From Saprospirales bacterium (GTDB taxonomy: Bacteria; Bacteroidota; Bacteroidia; Chitinophagales; JADIYW01), in assembly GCA_016711605.1 (NCBI GenBank), contig JADJSS010000002.1, forward strand, positions 337,629 through 401,628: a stretch of DNA of 64,000 bases. Direction: 5' to 3'. The notes under the pieces were generated by a model, which was not told where the DNA came from, did no database searches, and saw only the letters and a program-made list of their open reading frames with translations. Shown in pieces: positions 26,727 through 36,180 of the stretch (the stretch's first letter is position 1; every line of letters begins with the position of its first letter). The position numbers were made by a program, and so were the translations under genes.

Positions 26727-28385
26727 TTATTGTGTAATTCCGTCTTTTGATTTTTTCTTATTTTTTGACTTCTTTGTTTTTTTAATTTTTGGTATAGTTG
26801 TGTTTTCATATTTTATACCAAACTTTTGAAAAGAGCCATCTGTAAATGCGTTTAAAGCACGTATATAAATTGGATTTTGCATATTGGTAACTTGATAATA
26901 AGCACTGCTATTAAATAAATCTTGTGCAATTAAACCTTTTAATTGATTTTGAATTGTTGGAATACTTTTGGTATAATTTTCCGCAGAATCAGGTTCTGCT
27001 TTTTTGGTTTTTCCAAATGCATAAAACTGATTTATTAAAACAGAATCAACTATAAAATTATTAACGAAAGCAGTTGTTGTTGGATATTTTTTTTGTAATT
27101 CTGCTCTGTTAGAATTTACATAAACTAATACAAATTGATTGAATGAACCTGTTCGTACCAATTTGCCATAAAACTTAGAACTCCAACTCGTATCTAAACC
27201 AACAAAAATATCTGGTGTAACGCCACCACCACCGTAAACAATGCGTTTGTTGTTGGTGAAGTATTTTGTAGAGTCTGTTATTTTTATTTTTGTAGAGTCA
27301 AATAACTCACCACTTTCATATCTATCTTCTATGTCTTCATGGTATTTGTCGATACCTTTCGCATATGATTTTTGAATGTTTCGGCCACTTGGAGTATAAT
27401 AATGTGCCATCGTTAAACGCACCACTGACATATCTGGTAAAGAATATCCTTTTTGTACCAACCCTTTTCCATACGTTCTACGACCTACAATTAATCCACG
27501 ATCCCAATCTTGCACAGCACCTGAAACGATTTCGGAAGCAGATGCTGTATTTTGATCAACCATAATGACTAAATCACCTTTTTCAAAATCGCCTTCAGAA
27601 GTTGCATTTAAATCTATTCTTGATTGAGAACGACCTGATGAATACACAACTAATTTTCCTTCTGATAAAAATAAATCAGATAGTGAATGTGCTTGATTTA
27701 GATAGCCACCACCATTTGATGTCAAATCTAAAATTATTTTTTTAGCACCTAATTTTCTTAATGAATCGATGGCTGCTTGTGTTTCTTCGGTTGCAGTTGC
27801 TGAAAAGCGTTCGAGTTTTACATAGCCAATTTCTGGTGTTGCCATGTATTGTGCAGCAATTGCATAAATTGGAATTTTATCTCTGATAATTTCAAAAGCC
27901 AATAATTCTGATTCGCCGTAACGTTTTATTTTAATGGCAACTTTAGTTCCTTTTTTGCCGCGTAAATATTTAAAAACACCTTCATTGGTGATGCCGACAC
28001 CAGCTACTTTTGATGTATCAACAAAGATTAACTTGTCACCATCTTGTACACCAACTTTTTGTGAAGGACCACCAGCAATAACATGAACCACTTGAATAGT
28101 ATCTTGATAAATTTGAAATTGAATTCCTACACCTTCAAAATTTCCTTCTAATGGTTCGTTTGCTTTTTTAATTTCTTCAGCATTCATATATACAGAATGC
28201 GGATCAAGTTTTTTTAAAATTTCTGTGATGCCAATCTCAACTAAAGAATCTATTTTCGGATCTTCCACATAATAGTTATCGAGCAAGTTTAAAAATGTTG
28301 CCATTTTTTGCTGATACATTTGTGCGTGTAAGTTATAAGTAGTAAGTAGTAAGTAAAAAGCAGCTACTGCAATGATTTTTTTCAT
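26727..28385 (-). CDS. S41 family C-terminal processing protease
   Basis: This 552-residue CtpA/Prc-like periplasmic protease has a signal peptide (residues 1-21, 'AVAAFYLLLTTYNLHAQ'). A PDZ domain lies at about residues 85-165 ('GVGIQFQIYQDTIQVVHVIA' and 'GPSQKVGVQDGD'). The S41 core follows, with 'LDLTSNGGGYLNQAHSLSDLF', the nucleophile Ser in 'NTASASEIVSGAVQDWDRG' and the Lys in 'RRTYGKGLVQKG'. A Lys-rich tail ends the protein. Part of the signal-peptide code is made of TAAGTAG-type repeats. It is probably the first gene of its unit. Confidence 0.92.
   Translation of the reverse strand: MKKIIAVAAFYLLLTTYNLHAQMYQQKMATFLNLLDNYYVEDPKIDSLVEIGITEILKKLDPHSVYMNAEEIKKANEPLEGNFEGVGIQFQIYQDTIQVVHVIAGGPSQKVGVQDGDKLIFVDTSKVAGVGITNEGVFKYLRGKKGTKVAIKIKRYGESELLAFEIIRDKIPIYAIAAQYMATPEIGYVKLERFSATATEETQAAIDSLRKLGAKKIILDLTSNGGGYLNQAHSLSDLFLSEGKLVVYSSGRSQSRIDLNATSEGDFEKGDLVIMVDQNTASASEIVSGAVQDWDRGLIVGRRTYGKGLVQKGYSLPDMSVVRLTMAHYYTPSGRNIQKSYAKGIDKYHEDIEDRYESGELFDSTKIKITDSTKYFTNNKRIVYGGGGVTPDIFVGLDTSWSSKFYGKLVRTGSFNQFVLVYVNSNRAELQKKYPTTTAFVNNFIVDSVLINQFYAFGKTKKAEPDSAENYTKSIPTIQNQLKGLIAQDLFNSSAYYQVTNMQNPIYIRALNAFTDGSFQKFGIKYENTTIPKIKKTKKSKNKKKSKDGITQ
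28328..28357. repeat. TAAGTTATAAGTAGTAAG repeat within the S41 signal peptide code
   Basis: Tandem TAAGTAG / TAAGTTATAAGT units lie within codons for the signal peptide (about residues 10-19) of the S41 protease. They resemble the intergenic patches at 231-274 and 51883-51948. The repeat is tolerated because it encodes Leu, Thr and Tyr, which suit a hydrophobic core. Confidence 0.55.
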
Positions 28386-28436
28386 GTAGTTATAATGTTC
28401 GACATTAAAAGTAAATATTTTTACCAGATAAAAATG

Positions 28437-29177
28437 TTATTGAACCTTATTTTTTTTACGGTATCGAATGTTCAATAATTCAACTAAAAAAGAGAATGCT
28501 ACTGAAATATAAATAAAAGATTTTTCTACTTCTCTACCAGAACCTTCCATGATTAAGGTAACGCCTATCATAATTAAAAAAGACAGTGCTAATATTTGCA
28601 AACTTGGATATTTATTTACGACTTTACTAACAGGATCGGTAAATTTCATCATCACCAACATAGAAAGTACGACTGCAACAATCATTACTAAAATTTCTTT
28701 TACGATACCGATTGCAGTTAAAATAGAATCGAATGAAAAGACTAAATTAAGTAAGGCAATTTGAAATAAAACTGCTGTGAAAGCACTTTTGGTTTCTTTA
28801 TTTTCAACATTAAACTCATCATCATCACCAGTAATTTTATGATGTATTTCTGTGGTTGATTTATAGATTAAGAATATTCCACCTAAAATTAGAATAATTC
28901 CTTTTCCAGTTAATTCAAAACCGAAGTTGTTTTCAGGCAAAAGATTTTTATTTAAACCTAAAATCCAACCTAAAAAGAAAAGCAATATTACACGAAGTAC
29001 TAGTGCTAATAATAATCCTAAATTTTGTCCTCTTTTGCGCTCTTCGGGTTTTAGTTTTTGAGTTACAATTGAGATGAAAATGATATTATCGACGCCTAAA
29101 ATAATTTCTAAAAAAGTAAGAGTCAATAAGCTAATCCAGGTAGATGTATGTAGAAAAATACTAAAATCGAAGTTCAT
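28437..29177 (-). CDS. TerC family membrane protein
   Basis: This 246-residue protein has about seven transmembrane helices. The family metal-binding motifs are 'LEIILGVDNIIFISIV' (helix 1) and 'NLVFSFDSILTAIGIV' (mid-protein). TerC/Alx proteins are implicated in tellurite resistance and in manganese export, the latter likely the real function. A charged loop with 'DDDEFNVENKE' separates the halves. Stand-alone gene. Confidence 0.9.
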   Translation of the reverse strand: MNFDFSIFLHTSTWISLLTLTFLEIILGVDNIIFISIVTQKLKPEERKRGQNLGLLLALVLRVILLFFLGWILGLNKNLLPENNFGFELTGKGIILILGGIFLIYKSTTEIHHKITGDDDEFNVENKETKSAFTAVLFQIALLNLVFSFDSILTAIGIVKEILVMIVAVVLSMLVMMKFTDPVSKVVNKYPSLQILALSFLIMIGVTLIMEGSGREVEKSFIYISVAFSFLVELLNIRYRKKNKVQ

Positions 29178-29563
29178 AAGTAGAATTTATGTACGCAAAG
29201 ATACATATTGAAGTGATAAAATAAGAATGTGAAAAGAATCAAAAAAGTTCCGAAGCATCCAAAAACAAATAAGGTAGAACAAAAGTTCTGCTATAAAATG
29301 TAATTTTTTTGAAAAATTATTTAGACATGATTCCTAAAATGAGAATCAACAATAATATCAAAAAATACTTGAGTGATTGTAAATTTGATGTCATAGGCAA
29401 TTGTTTTTTCATGGTTGTTGGTTTTGTTTATCTAATTTATATAAAAATGAACATATAGTCAATAATATTAATGCAATTTAACAAAATATGAACACTGTGG
29501 AAATGTGGATAAGAGGTGAAAGTGGTGTGTTGTAAGTCGTAAGAATGTGTGCGTTTGAAGAAT
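29178..29563. other. gene-poor gap containing a small ORF and a DnaA-box-like site
   Basis: The gap holds the 31-codon small ORF at 29317-29412 (listed separately) and a perfect reverse DnaA box, TGTGGATAA, at 29504-29512. Nothing else was recognised. Confidence 0.5.
29317..29412 (-). CDS. small 31-residue single-helix membrane peptide (possible)
   Basis: The frame encodes a Lys-rich head 'MKKQLPMTSNLQSLK', one hydrophobic helix 'YFLILLLILILGIM', and a short tail ending SK. The design of a positively charged N-terminus followed by a single transmembrane segment is typical of small bacterial membrane proteins. It has no Shine-Dalgarno sequence, as usual in this phylum. It lies alone in a 390-bp gap. 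A chance AT-rich ORF cannot be excluded. Confidence 0.45.
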   Translation of the reverse strand: MKKQLPMTSNLQSLKYFLILLLILILGIMSK

Positions 29564-30346
29564 TTAACTTCTGTCAATATTTTTATATTGTAAATCGTGT
29601 TGGTAATAAAAGATTTCCCAATTTCCATTGGCATATTCCAACGCAGTTAAATTTTCGACCCAATCGCCGCTGTTTAGATAAATGGCTTTACCTAAATCTG
29701 TTTTTACTTCGCGAATTTGTGGTTTATGAATGTGTCCGCAAACAATATAATCGTAGCCGTTTTCGATACCGATTTCAATGGCAACATCTTCAAAATCCTG
29801 TATTTTGCTTTTTACAATAGACTTCACTTTGTCTTTAATATATTTTGAAATCAGGATTTTATCTTTTCCGTATTTTAGCCGAATATTATTGATATATCTG
29901 TTTAGCGTAAAAATGTGATCATAATATCTACCACCTAATTTTGCAAGCCAACGCGCCGAGCCACCAACTGATAAATCGTATTTATCACCATGAAAAATCC
30001 AGAGTTTTTTGCCATCAATTTCTAGCACAATTTCATCGCGCAATTGCAATGTATCAAAACGATAACCACTAAAATTACGCATATGATCGTCGTGGTTTCC
30101 AGTAACATAATACACTGGAATTCCTTGTCGCGCCATATCCAACACCAAAAAAACATTTTCGATATGTTCTTGCGGAAAATAACCAGCGTTGAAATTCCAG
30201 ATGTCGAGCCAGTCGCCGTTTATAATCAAAATAGTTGGTTCGATGCTGCGCAAATATTTATTCAACTCAGCAGCATGGCAAGCACGCGTACCTAAGTGAA
30301 TATCAGAAATGATACAGATTTCTATTTTGCGTTTTTCTTCCGACAT
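29564..30346 (-). CDS. calcineurin-like phosphoesterase, LpxH-like UDP-2,3-diacylglucosamine diphosphatase
   Basis: The 260-residue metallophosphoesterase has ordered metal motifs: 'ISDIHLGTRACHA' (I), 'INGDWLDIWN' (II), 'VTGNHDDHMR' (III), 'FHGDKYD' (IV) and 'CGHIHKPQI' (V). In lipid A synthesis LpxH cleaves UDP-2,3-diacylglucosamine to lipid X, and Bacteroidota homologues of this form are usually annotated so. A different phosphoesterase role is possible. Cytoplasmic, and no lpx neighbours. Confidence 0.83.
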   Translation of the reverse strand: MSEEKRKIEICIISDIHLGTRACHAAELNKYLRSIEPTILIINGDWLDIWNFNAGYFPQEHIENVFLVLDMARQGIPVYYVTGNHDDHMRNFSGYRFDTLQLRDEIVLEIDGKKLWIFHGDKYDLSVGGSARWLAKLGGRYYDHIFTLNRYINNIRLKYGKDKILISKYIKDKVKSIVKSKIQDFEDVAIEIGIENGYDYIVCGHIHKPQIREVKTDLGKAIYLNSGDWVENLTALEYANGNWEIFYYQHDLQYKNIDRS

Positions 30347-30382
30347 AATTTATCTAAATGTAAGAAGGATTTTTCAACAAAA

Positions 30383-30412
30383 AAACTCGTGAAATTTATT
30401 TTTCACGAGTTT
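30383..30412 (-). terminator. Rho-independent terminator of recA
   Basis: On the minus strand, AAACTCGTGAAA / TTTCACGAGTTT forms a perfect 12-bp stem with a six-base loop. It is followed by a run of T, just after the recA stop codon. Confidence 0.85.
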
Positions 30413-30436
30413 CAAAAAAGATATAAAATAGAACGA

Positions 30437-31456
30437 TTATGCTGGTTTTAATTTCTCTTTAATTTTTGCTTCAATTTCATCCATCATTGCTGGATTATCT
30501 AATAATAATTGTTTTACTGCATCGCGTCCTTGACCCACTTTTTGTCCTTCGTAGCTATACCAAGCACCACTTTTTTGCAAAACGCCTAGCTCAGCACCCA
30601 TGTCAACGACTTCGCCTTCTTTAGAAATTCCTTTTCCAAAGAAAATATCAAACTCAGCAACTTTAAATGGTGGTGCTAATTTATTTTTCACCACTTTCAC
30701 TTTTGTTTGATTTCCGATAACGTTATTTTCTTTGTCTTTGATTTGTCCAGCGCGACGAATATCTAAACGAATAGATGCATAGAATTTAAGTGCATTTCCA
30801 CCTGTTGTTGTTTCTGGTGAACCGAACATAACGCCAATTTTATCACGCAATTGATTGATGAAAATACAGCTACAATCTGTTTTGCTAATGGCACCTGTCA
30901 ATTTACGCATTGCCTGACTCATCAAACGTGCATGCAAACCCATTTTACTGTCACCCATTTCGCCTTCAATTTCGCTGCGTGGAACTAATGCTGCAACTGA
31001 ATCGACTACTACTAAATCAACTGCTGCAGAACGAATTAATTGTTCAGCAATATCCAAACCTTGTTCGCCATCGTCTGGTTGACAGATGTATAAATTATCG
31101 GTATCAACACCTAATGCTTCTGCGTATTTTTTATCAAATGCGTGTTCTGCATCTATGATGGCGCAAATGCCACCAGCTTTTTGTGTTTGTGCAATGGCGT
31201 GAATCGCTAATGTGGTTTTACCAGAAGATTCTGGTCCATAGATTTCAATGATTCTACCACGCGGAAAACCACCTATACCTAATGCCAAATCCAATCCTAA
31301 TGAACCAGAAGAAATTACTTCCGATTCTACGATACTGTTATCGCCTAATTTCATTACGGTTCCCTTACCGTATTGCTTGTCTAATTTTTCTAACGTCAAT
31401 AAAAGCGCTTTTGCTTTTTCGTCATTTTTTTTGTCTTCTTTAACTTCCTTACTCAT
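30437..31456 (-). CDS. recA: Recombinase RecA
   Basis: This 339-residue recombinase promotes strand exchange and activates the SOS response. Expected motifs are Walker A '[14 protein letters not shown]' (about residues 74-87), Walker B with '[14 protein letters not shown]', the loop L1 '[16 protein letters not shown]', '[20 protein letters not shown]' and '[16 protein letters not shown]'. The C-terminal domain is short. No recX follows. Confidence 0.98.
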   Translation of the reverse strand: MSKEVKEDKKNDEKAKALLLTLEKLDKQYGKGTVMKLGDNSIVESEVISSGSLGLDLALGIGGFPRGRIIEIYGPESSGKTTLAIHAIAQTQKAGGICAIIDAEHAFDKKYAEALGVDTDNLYICQPDDGEQGLDIAEQLIRSAAVDLVVVDSVAALVPRSEIEGEMGDSKMGLHARLMSQAMRKLTGAISKTDCSCIFINQLRDKIGVMFGSPETTTGGNALKFYASIRLDIRRAGQIKDKENNVIGNQTKVKVVKNKLAPPFKVAEFDIFFGKGISKEGEVVDMGAELGVLQKSGAWYSYEGQKVGQGRDAVKQLLLDNPAMMDEIEAKIKEKLKPA

Positions 31457-31807
31457 GATTTTTTTTGATTACTGTGAACAAATTTATACTATTAAGATAC
31501 AGAAACACGTCAAATTCCATAAAAGTTAGAAAAAATTTTTTCACAAAAAAAGAGACAATGTCTATTTTATTGATTTTCAATATTTTAACAAAACAGTTAA
31601 ATAATATCTTTTATCAATTAACGAAAATAGTGTTTCCTTTTTTGCTATTTCTGAAGTAAATTAGCAGACTGAATTTTATAAAGTAAGAGAGCTTAACTGA
31701 AAATCGGTATTTTTTTATTACACTGCAACTTAACATCTTTAAAACTCTTCTTCATTAGTAAAGAGTGAGTATGTTTATGGTGTGTGAATAATTAGATAAA
31801 GTAAAAA
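31457..31807. other. intergenic region between divergent recA and the sugar transferase
   Basis: AT-rich region of 351 bp. It holds the recA -7 element and no stable RNA, SOS box or coding signal that I could identify. Confidence 0.5.
31479..31486 (-). promoter_or_regulatory. -7 element upstream of recA
   Basis: On the minus strand this reads TAAATTTG, a TAnnTTTG match, 23 bases before the start. A TTG (31511-31513) lies 24 bases further upstream, a little beyond the usual spacing. Confidence 0.55.
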
Positions 31808-33226
31808 ATGAGAAAGAAAATTACCAATTTTTATGTTTCCATACACGCAATAGGTGATTTGCTCATACTTAATGTTGCTTATATTATTGGTCATTATTTT
31901 AGTTTCTGGAATTATCTGCAAATTTTTGATACTAAATATTTACAGCTTTGGATTTATTTAAACATTATTTACCTTTTTTCTGCGCAACTATCTGGTACGT
32001 TTGATATGTACCGAAATACTCGTTTCTTTACGTTATTGGCTGCTTTATTACGTTTGTTCTTTTTACAAATTGTATTGGCGTTTTCATATATAGTTGTGTT
32101 TAAAGATTTTAACCAAACATTTAAACTTTCGCGCGAAGTATTAATGGTGATGTACATTACTTCGTTTATTTTTACTATGATTTGGCGATTTGGATTCATT
32201 AAAACAGTACGTATTTATAGAGCTCGCGGATTTAACAATAGAAAAGTAATGATTATTGGTGCTGGCGATACTGCGCAGGAATTTAAAAAAATGCTGGAAC
32301 ATAAAATTGAATATGGATACCAGTTTTTAGGTTTTTTTGATGATGAACCGACTAAATACAATGCTGAAACCAGAAAACATATTTTAGGAAATATAGAAGA
32401 TGCCAAAAAATTTGCATTAGATAATAAAATAGATGAGTTTTTTTGTGCGTTGCCTTATCAAGAAGAAGAAAAAACAAGACATTTGATTGAATTTGGCGAT
32501 GAAAATCTAATTCGTGTAAAAATTGTTCCTGATTTATCGCGCTTTTTAACGCATCATTTAAATAAAGTAGAAATTGAATATTACGGTCAAATTCCAGTAA
32601 TGACCTTGCGCAACGAGCCATTGGAAAACATAGTTAACCGAATTGTAAAACGCTTGTTTGACATTGGGTTTTCCATTTTCATTATTCTTTTCATCTTATC
32701 ATGGTTTGTTCCATTAATGGCAATTATCATTAAACTCACGTCTAAAGGTCCTGTTTTCTTTGTCCAAGAACGTTCTGGAATTAAAAATTTAGCTTTTCGC
32801 GTAATTAAATTCCGAACCATGTATATCAATAGCGATGCGCATTACAAGCAAGCAACTCGCTACGACCAACGCATTACACCAATAGGAAAATTTTTGCGCA
32901 GAACCAATTTAGATGAGTTGCCTCAATTCATCAATGTCTTCTTCGGACAGATGTCTGTAATTGGTCCACGACCACACATGTTGAAACATACTCAAGAATA
33001 TTCAAAAATTATTGATAAATTTATGGTTCGCCATTTCGTGAAACCAGGCATCACTGGCTGGGCTCAAGTAAATGGCTATCGTGGCGAAACCAGAGAAGTA
33101 ACTGATATGGAAGGACGTGTACGTGCAGATGTTTGGTATATAGAGAACTGGAGTTTTGCGCTCGATTTGAAGATTATTATTATGACTATTATCAATATGC
33201 TACGTGGTGAAGAAAATGCATTTTAA
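31808..33226 (+). CDS. undecaprenyl-phosphate glycosylphosphotransferase (WcaJ/ExoY-like)
   Basis: The 472-residue initiating enzyme of surface polysaccharide synthesis transfers a sugar-1-phosphate to undecaprenyl phosphate. The N-terminal half has about four transmembrane helices and a CoA-binding-like domain with 'KVMIIGAGDTAQEF'. The C-terminal half is the bacterial sugar transferase domain: 'KRLFDIGFSIFIILFILSWF', 'VFFVQERSGI', 'FRTMY', 'LRRTNLDELPQFINVFFGQM', 'SVIGPRPHM' and 'KPGITGWAQVNGYRGET'. It overlaps the downstream beta-barrel gene by 11 bases, implying translational coupling. It may initiate the polysaccharide encoded further right. Confidence 0.93.
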   Translation: MRKKITNFYVSIHAIGDLLILNVAYIIGHYFSFWNYLQIFDTKYLQLWIYLNIIYLFSAQLSGTFDMYRNTRFFTLLAALLRLFFLQIVLAFSYIVVFKDFNQTFKLSREVLMVMYITSFIFTMIWRFGFIKTVRIYRARGFNNRKVMIIGAGDTAQEFKKMLEHKIEYGYQFLGFFDDEPTKYNAETRKHILGNIEDAKKFALDNKIDEFFCALPYQEEEKTRHLIEFGDENLIRVKIVPDLSRFLTHHLNKVEIEYYGQIPVMTLRNEPLENIVNRIVKRLFDIGFSIFIILFILSWFVPLMAIIIKLTSKGPVFFVQERSGIKNLAFRVIKFRTMYINSDAHYKQATRYDQRITPIGKFLRRTNLDELPQFINVFFGQMSVIGPRPHMLKHTQEYSKIIDKFMVRHFVKPGITGWAQVNGYRGETREVTDMEGRVRADVWYIENWSFALDLKIIIMTIINMLRGEENAF

Positions 33227-34916
33227 AAACATATCTGTTGTCTTATTTTTTGTGATGTTTTCGTTGACTGTTTCAGCGCAGCAAGAAAATTTATATCTCA
33301 ACAGAAACATGATTCTTAGCTATGAAAAAAGCTTAAATGCATACGATAAAGCTTCTTTTCACAGTGCAATGAAACCTTACAATGCGGCAGATGTTTATCG
33401 ATTCGTTTATCCAGATACCGTGCAACATTACGAGCGTGTACCACATACTGGTTGGCTCAGTAAAGCCGTAAACGTTATAGGTTTCGAAGATTTATTAGCA
33501 TTTGATGAACATGGATATACCAAACATTACGGAAAAAAACTCGCGCGCGATTCTGTATATTATAATGATTTAATTTATGATGAAGCATACAAAGACCGCA
33601 AGTTTTATGTTGCTATCAATCCTGTGTTTAATGTTGGTTTTGGGTATGATTTCGGTTCTAAAAAATTTATTTCTTACAATATGAAAGGATTGGAACTGAA
33701 AGCCAATTTTGGTAAAAAAGTTTCTATCTATACTTCGTTTTTTAATACAGTTGCCAAATTTCCGTTGTATGTAAATATTTATAAAATACAAACTGGTGGT
33801 GCAGTGCCTGGCGAAGCAAACGTGCGTGGAACCAAAGCTGGTCTCGATTTCTCAAGCATCAACGCATATGTTTCCTATTCGCCAGTGAAACAATTTAATT
33901 TGCAGGTTGGAAACGGTAAACATTTTATTGGTGATGGTTATCGCTCTTTATTATTATCAGATAATGCTTATACGTATCCATATTTGCAGCTAACCTTAAA
34001 TGCTTGGCGCATAAAATACACGACTATTTATGCTGAAATGATTAATAACATTGCCAACTTCAACGATTTTGGCCAAGGTTATTCGCGCAAATTAGCAACA
34101 TTTAATTATTTGAGTATTGATGCAGCAAAATTTTTACAACTCGGTATTTTTGAAGGCATCACATGGCGCAGAACCACCGAAAAAGGCAACAACTTTTTCG
34201 ATTATAATTTCATCAATCCAATTATTGGTGTACGTGCTTTTCAGAAAAAAATCAGACCAAATACCACACAGGTTTACGGCATCAACGCAAAAATTACTTG
34301 TCCGAAATATGTAGTGATTTACGGACAATTCATGTTCAATAAATATGGCAAAAAAGGCACGGCAGACCGAAGAATAGGTTGGCAAGCTGGTGTGAAATAT
34401 TTTGATGTTGGTGGTATTAAAAACTTAAATTTCCAGGCAGAATACAATGCCGTTCGTCCATATTCGTATCAAGGTGAAGACAGTGCAACTGGTTATTATC
34501 ACTACAACCAATCAATCGGACATCCAATGGGTGCCAATTTCCATGAAGTATTGGTGATGCTAAATTATCAGTACAAACGTTGGTATGCATCGTACAAAAT
34601 GTCGTACACCATGGCTGGCGCAGATTCCAGTGCAACTACCAATTATGGAAACAATGTTTTTGATATTGCGTCTTTAGCAACGACCACTTCTGATGTGAAA
34701 ATCAAAAACGGACTTGGTTACAATGTGTTAGATAACGAAATTAAACTCGGTTTCATCGTTAATCCTAAATTGAATATGGTGTTAGAAGCCAAAATGCAGT
34801 TTAGAAGTTATAATACCAATATTTCAGGTGTTGGTACATTTAAATCAAACGCAGTGATGTTTAGTTTTGACACTAATATCTTCAACCGTTACTACGATTT
34901 GCCTATTTTGTTTTAA
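33216..34916 (+). CDS. outer-membrane beta-barrel protein, Wzi/RemB-like
   Basis: The 566-residue protein has a signal peptide ('ISVVLFFVMFSLTVSAQ'). The rest is an aromatic-rich beta-barrel with many alternating strands. The segment 'FNLQVGNGKHFIGDGYRSLL' and the following 'LSDNAYTYPYLQLT' match the signature of Wzi-type capsule assembly proteins and of Bacteroidota RemB-like proteins. Wzi anchors capsular polysaccharide at the outer membrane, so an export role fits the WcaJ-like gene it overlaps. ATG 33216 is chosen; the in-frame GTGs at 33204 and 33207 lie inside the upstream gene. The family assignment rests on one segment. Confidence 0.72.
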   Translation: MHFKNISVVLFFVMFSLTVSAQQENLYLNRNMILSYEKSLNAYDKASFHSAMKPYNAADVYRFVYPDTVQHYERVPHTGWLSKAVNVIGFEDLLAFDEHGYTKHYGKKLARDSVYYNDLIYDEAYKDRKFYVAINPVFNVGFGYDFGSKKFISYNMKGLELKANFGKKVSIYTSFFNTVAKFPLYVNIYKIQTGGAVPGEANVRGTKAGLDFSSINAYVSYSPVKQFNLQVGNGKHFIGDGYRSLLLSDNAYTYPYLQLTLNAWRIKYTTIYAEMINNIANFNDFGQGYSRKLATFNYLSIDAAKFLQLGIFEGITWRRTTEKGNNFFDYNFINPIIGVRAFQKKIRPNTTQVYGINAKITCPKYVVIYGQFMFNKYGKKGTADRRIGWQAGVKYFDVGGIKNLNFQAEYNAVRPYSYQGEDSATGYYHYNQSIGHPMGANFHEVLVMLNYQYKRWYASYKMSYTMAGADSSATTNYGNNVFDIASLATTTSDVKIKNGLGYNVLDNEIKLGFIVNPKLNMVLEAKMQFRSYNTNISGVGTFKSNAVMFSFDTNIFNRYYDLPILF

Positions 34917-34998
34917 TAAATTAGCGAAACAACGTTCTTAATCAATCACTTTATAGTATTAATAAAGGTTAATTCACATTTATAAACAATAAAAATCG

Positions 34999-35006
34999 TA
35001 TTTTTG
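34999..35006 (+). promoter_or_regulatory. TAnnTTTG -7 element upstream of the 35052 gene
   Basis: TATTTTTG, followed by C as in the extended consensus, 45 bases before the ATG. Confidence 0.55.
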
Positions 35007-35051
35007 CATTCCGGAATTCGTTTTGGACATTTTAGATGATAATCAAACGAT

Positions 35052-35804
35052 ATGCGTAAATTTCTTTTAAGTATAGTTATACTATTTATTTCTGTTGCAG
35101 CTATTCAGGCGCAAGATACCACTTTCACCAAACCCAATATTTCTAAAAAAGTAAAAGACCGTATCGGAAAATCAAAAGACCGTTTGGTGATTGATTTGTG
35201 TATGATGAATGCGATTATCAAAAAAGACAATGCATTTGTACCGAAAGATTTTAAACTGCAAGGTTTCAATCGTGGTATCAACATCTATTTTATGTATGGT
35301 TTTGGATTAGGCAAAAAGAAAAACTTTTCTATTGCACCAGGTATTGGCTTTGCAAACGAAAACTACTATTTCAAAAAATACCGTTTAGATTGGCACAAAG
35401 ATTCAATTACTCGCTTTGTTCCTTTCGGTGATTCGATAGCATCTAAAACATCAAGTTTAGGTTTAACGTATTTAGATATTCCAATTGAGGTGCGTTACAT
35501 ATCCAAACAAAGTTCAAAAACTGGCATGAGCTGGAAATTAGCGGTTGGTTTTAAAATAGGATTCTTAATTGGAAGCAAATGGAAATATAAAGGCGAAGAT
35601 TGGGAAGCAAACGACGGCGAAAATATCAAAATGCGAGATTTCAAAGTAGGCAACCTCAGTAAATTCCGATACGGTGTAACGCTGCGTGGTGGCTACGGAC
35701 CAGTGAGTTTATTTGGCTACTATTCATTAGGCAATATTTTTGTAAAAAACAAAGGACCACAATTCAATCCAGTTGTATTCGGAATTTCGATCAATGGTTT
35801 ATAA
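35052..35804 (+). CDS. outer-membrane beta-barrel protein
   Basis: The 250-residue protein has a signal peptide ('LSIVILFISVAAIQAQ') and an OmpA/PorT-like small barrel of alternating hydrophobic strands: 'INIYFMYGFGLGKKKNFSIA', 'PGIGFANENYYF', 'LGLTYLDIPIEVRYISK', 'WKLAVGFKIGFLIG' and 'YGVTLRGGYGPVSLFGYYSL'. It resembles the 'outer membrane beta-barrel' (PF13568-like) proteins common in Bacteroidota. The function is unknown. A terminator follows directly. Confidence 0.82.
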   Translation: MRKFLLSIVILFISVAAIQAQDTTFTKPNISKKVKDRIGKSKDRLVIDLCMMNAIIKKDNAFVPKDFKLQGFNRGINIYFMYGFGLGKKKNFSIAPGIGFANENYYFKKYRLDWHKDSITRFVPFGDSIASKTSSLGLTYLDIPIEVRYISKQSSKTGMSWKLAVGFKIGFLIGSKWKYKGEDWEANDGENIKMRDFKVGNLSKFRYGVTLRGGYGPVSLFGYYSLGNIFVKNKGPQFNPVVFGISINGL

Positions 35805-35824
35805 AAAATAACTTTAGCAGATAT

Positions 35825-35856
35825 AAAAAAGCGTTCAGAGATGAACGCTTTTTTTT
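35825..35856 (+). terminator. Rho-independent terminator of the 35052 gene
   Basis: A 13-bp stem AAAAAAGCGTTCA / TGAACGCTTTTTT with a GAGA loop runs directly into an eight-T run, about 20 bases after the stop. Confidence 0.9.
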
Positions 35857-36064
35857 GTGATAACTTTTCTAAAGTTTTAAACTTTAGAAAAGTTTCTCTC
35901 TCTTTATTGTTCGTATTTCACAAATCATTAAAATGGTGGTTCATGTGACACGAACCTTGGCATAGTATTATTTCCAACACGCCAACCAACAAACACGAAG
36001 AAGGTGCGAGTGAAGTGGAGGAATAGTCTGCGATAATTCGATAACTTTTTCTATATCCTTAATG

Positions 36065-36176
36065 ATTAGCACTTGCGGTCTCTCCTCCTTGGAGGAGATT
36101 AAGAGGTGGGTTTTTATTTGTCTTTTTTACACACCCCTTAATCCCCTCTCGAGAGGGGAAATCGGACAGTGCTAAT
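36065..36176. repeat. 112-bp REP/MITE-like nested double palindrome
   Basis: The ends ATTAGCACT and AGTGCTAAT are perfect inverted repeats. Each half contains its own hairpin: TCTCCTCC-TT-GGAGGAGA (36081-36098) and CCCCTCTCGAGAGGGG (36143-36158). The two halves are themselves related as inverted copies, with the shared core GATTAAG(A/G)GGTG. Such structures resemble REP/BIME or MITE elements. No transposase is near. It is markedly more GC-rich than its surroundings. Confidence 0.8.
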
Positions 36177-36180
36177 TTTT

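Larger units (their letters stand above)
35805..36180. other. gene-free gap with terminator and REP-like element
   Basis: The gap holds the terminator at 35825-35856 and the double palindrome at 36065-36176. The part between them (about 35945-36060) has higher GC than its surroundings and no intact ORF. It could be a degraded gene or another repeat. Confidence 0.5.

Noticed and set aside
31558..31689. 43-codon ORF between recA and the sugar transferase
   Set aside because: Its composition follows the local AT-rich sequence and it has no promoter element, conserved start or clear domain.
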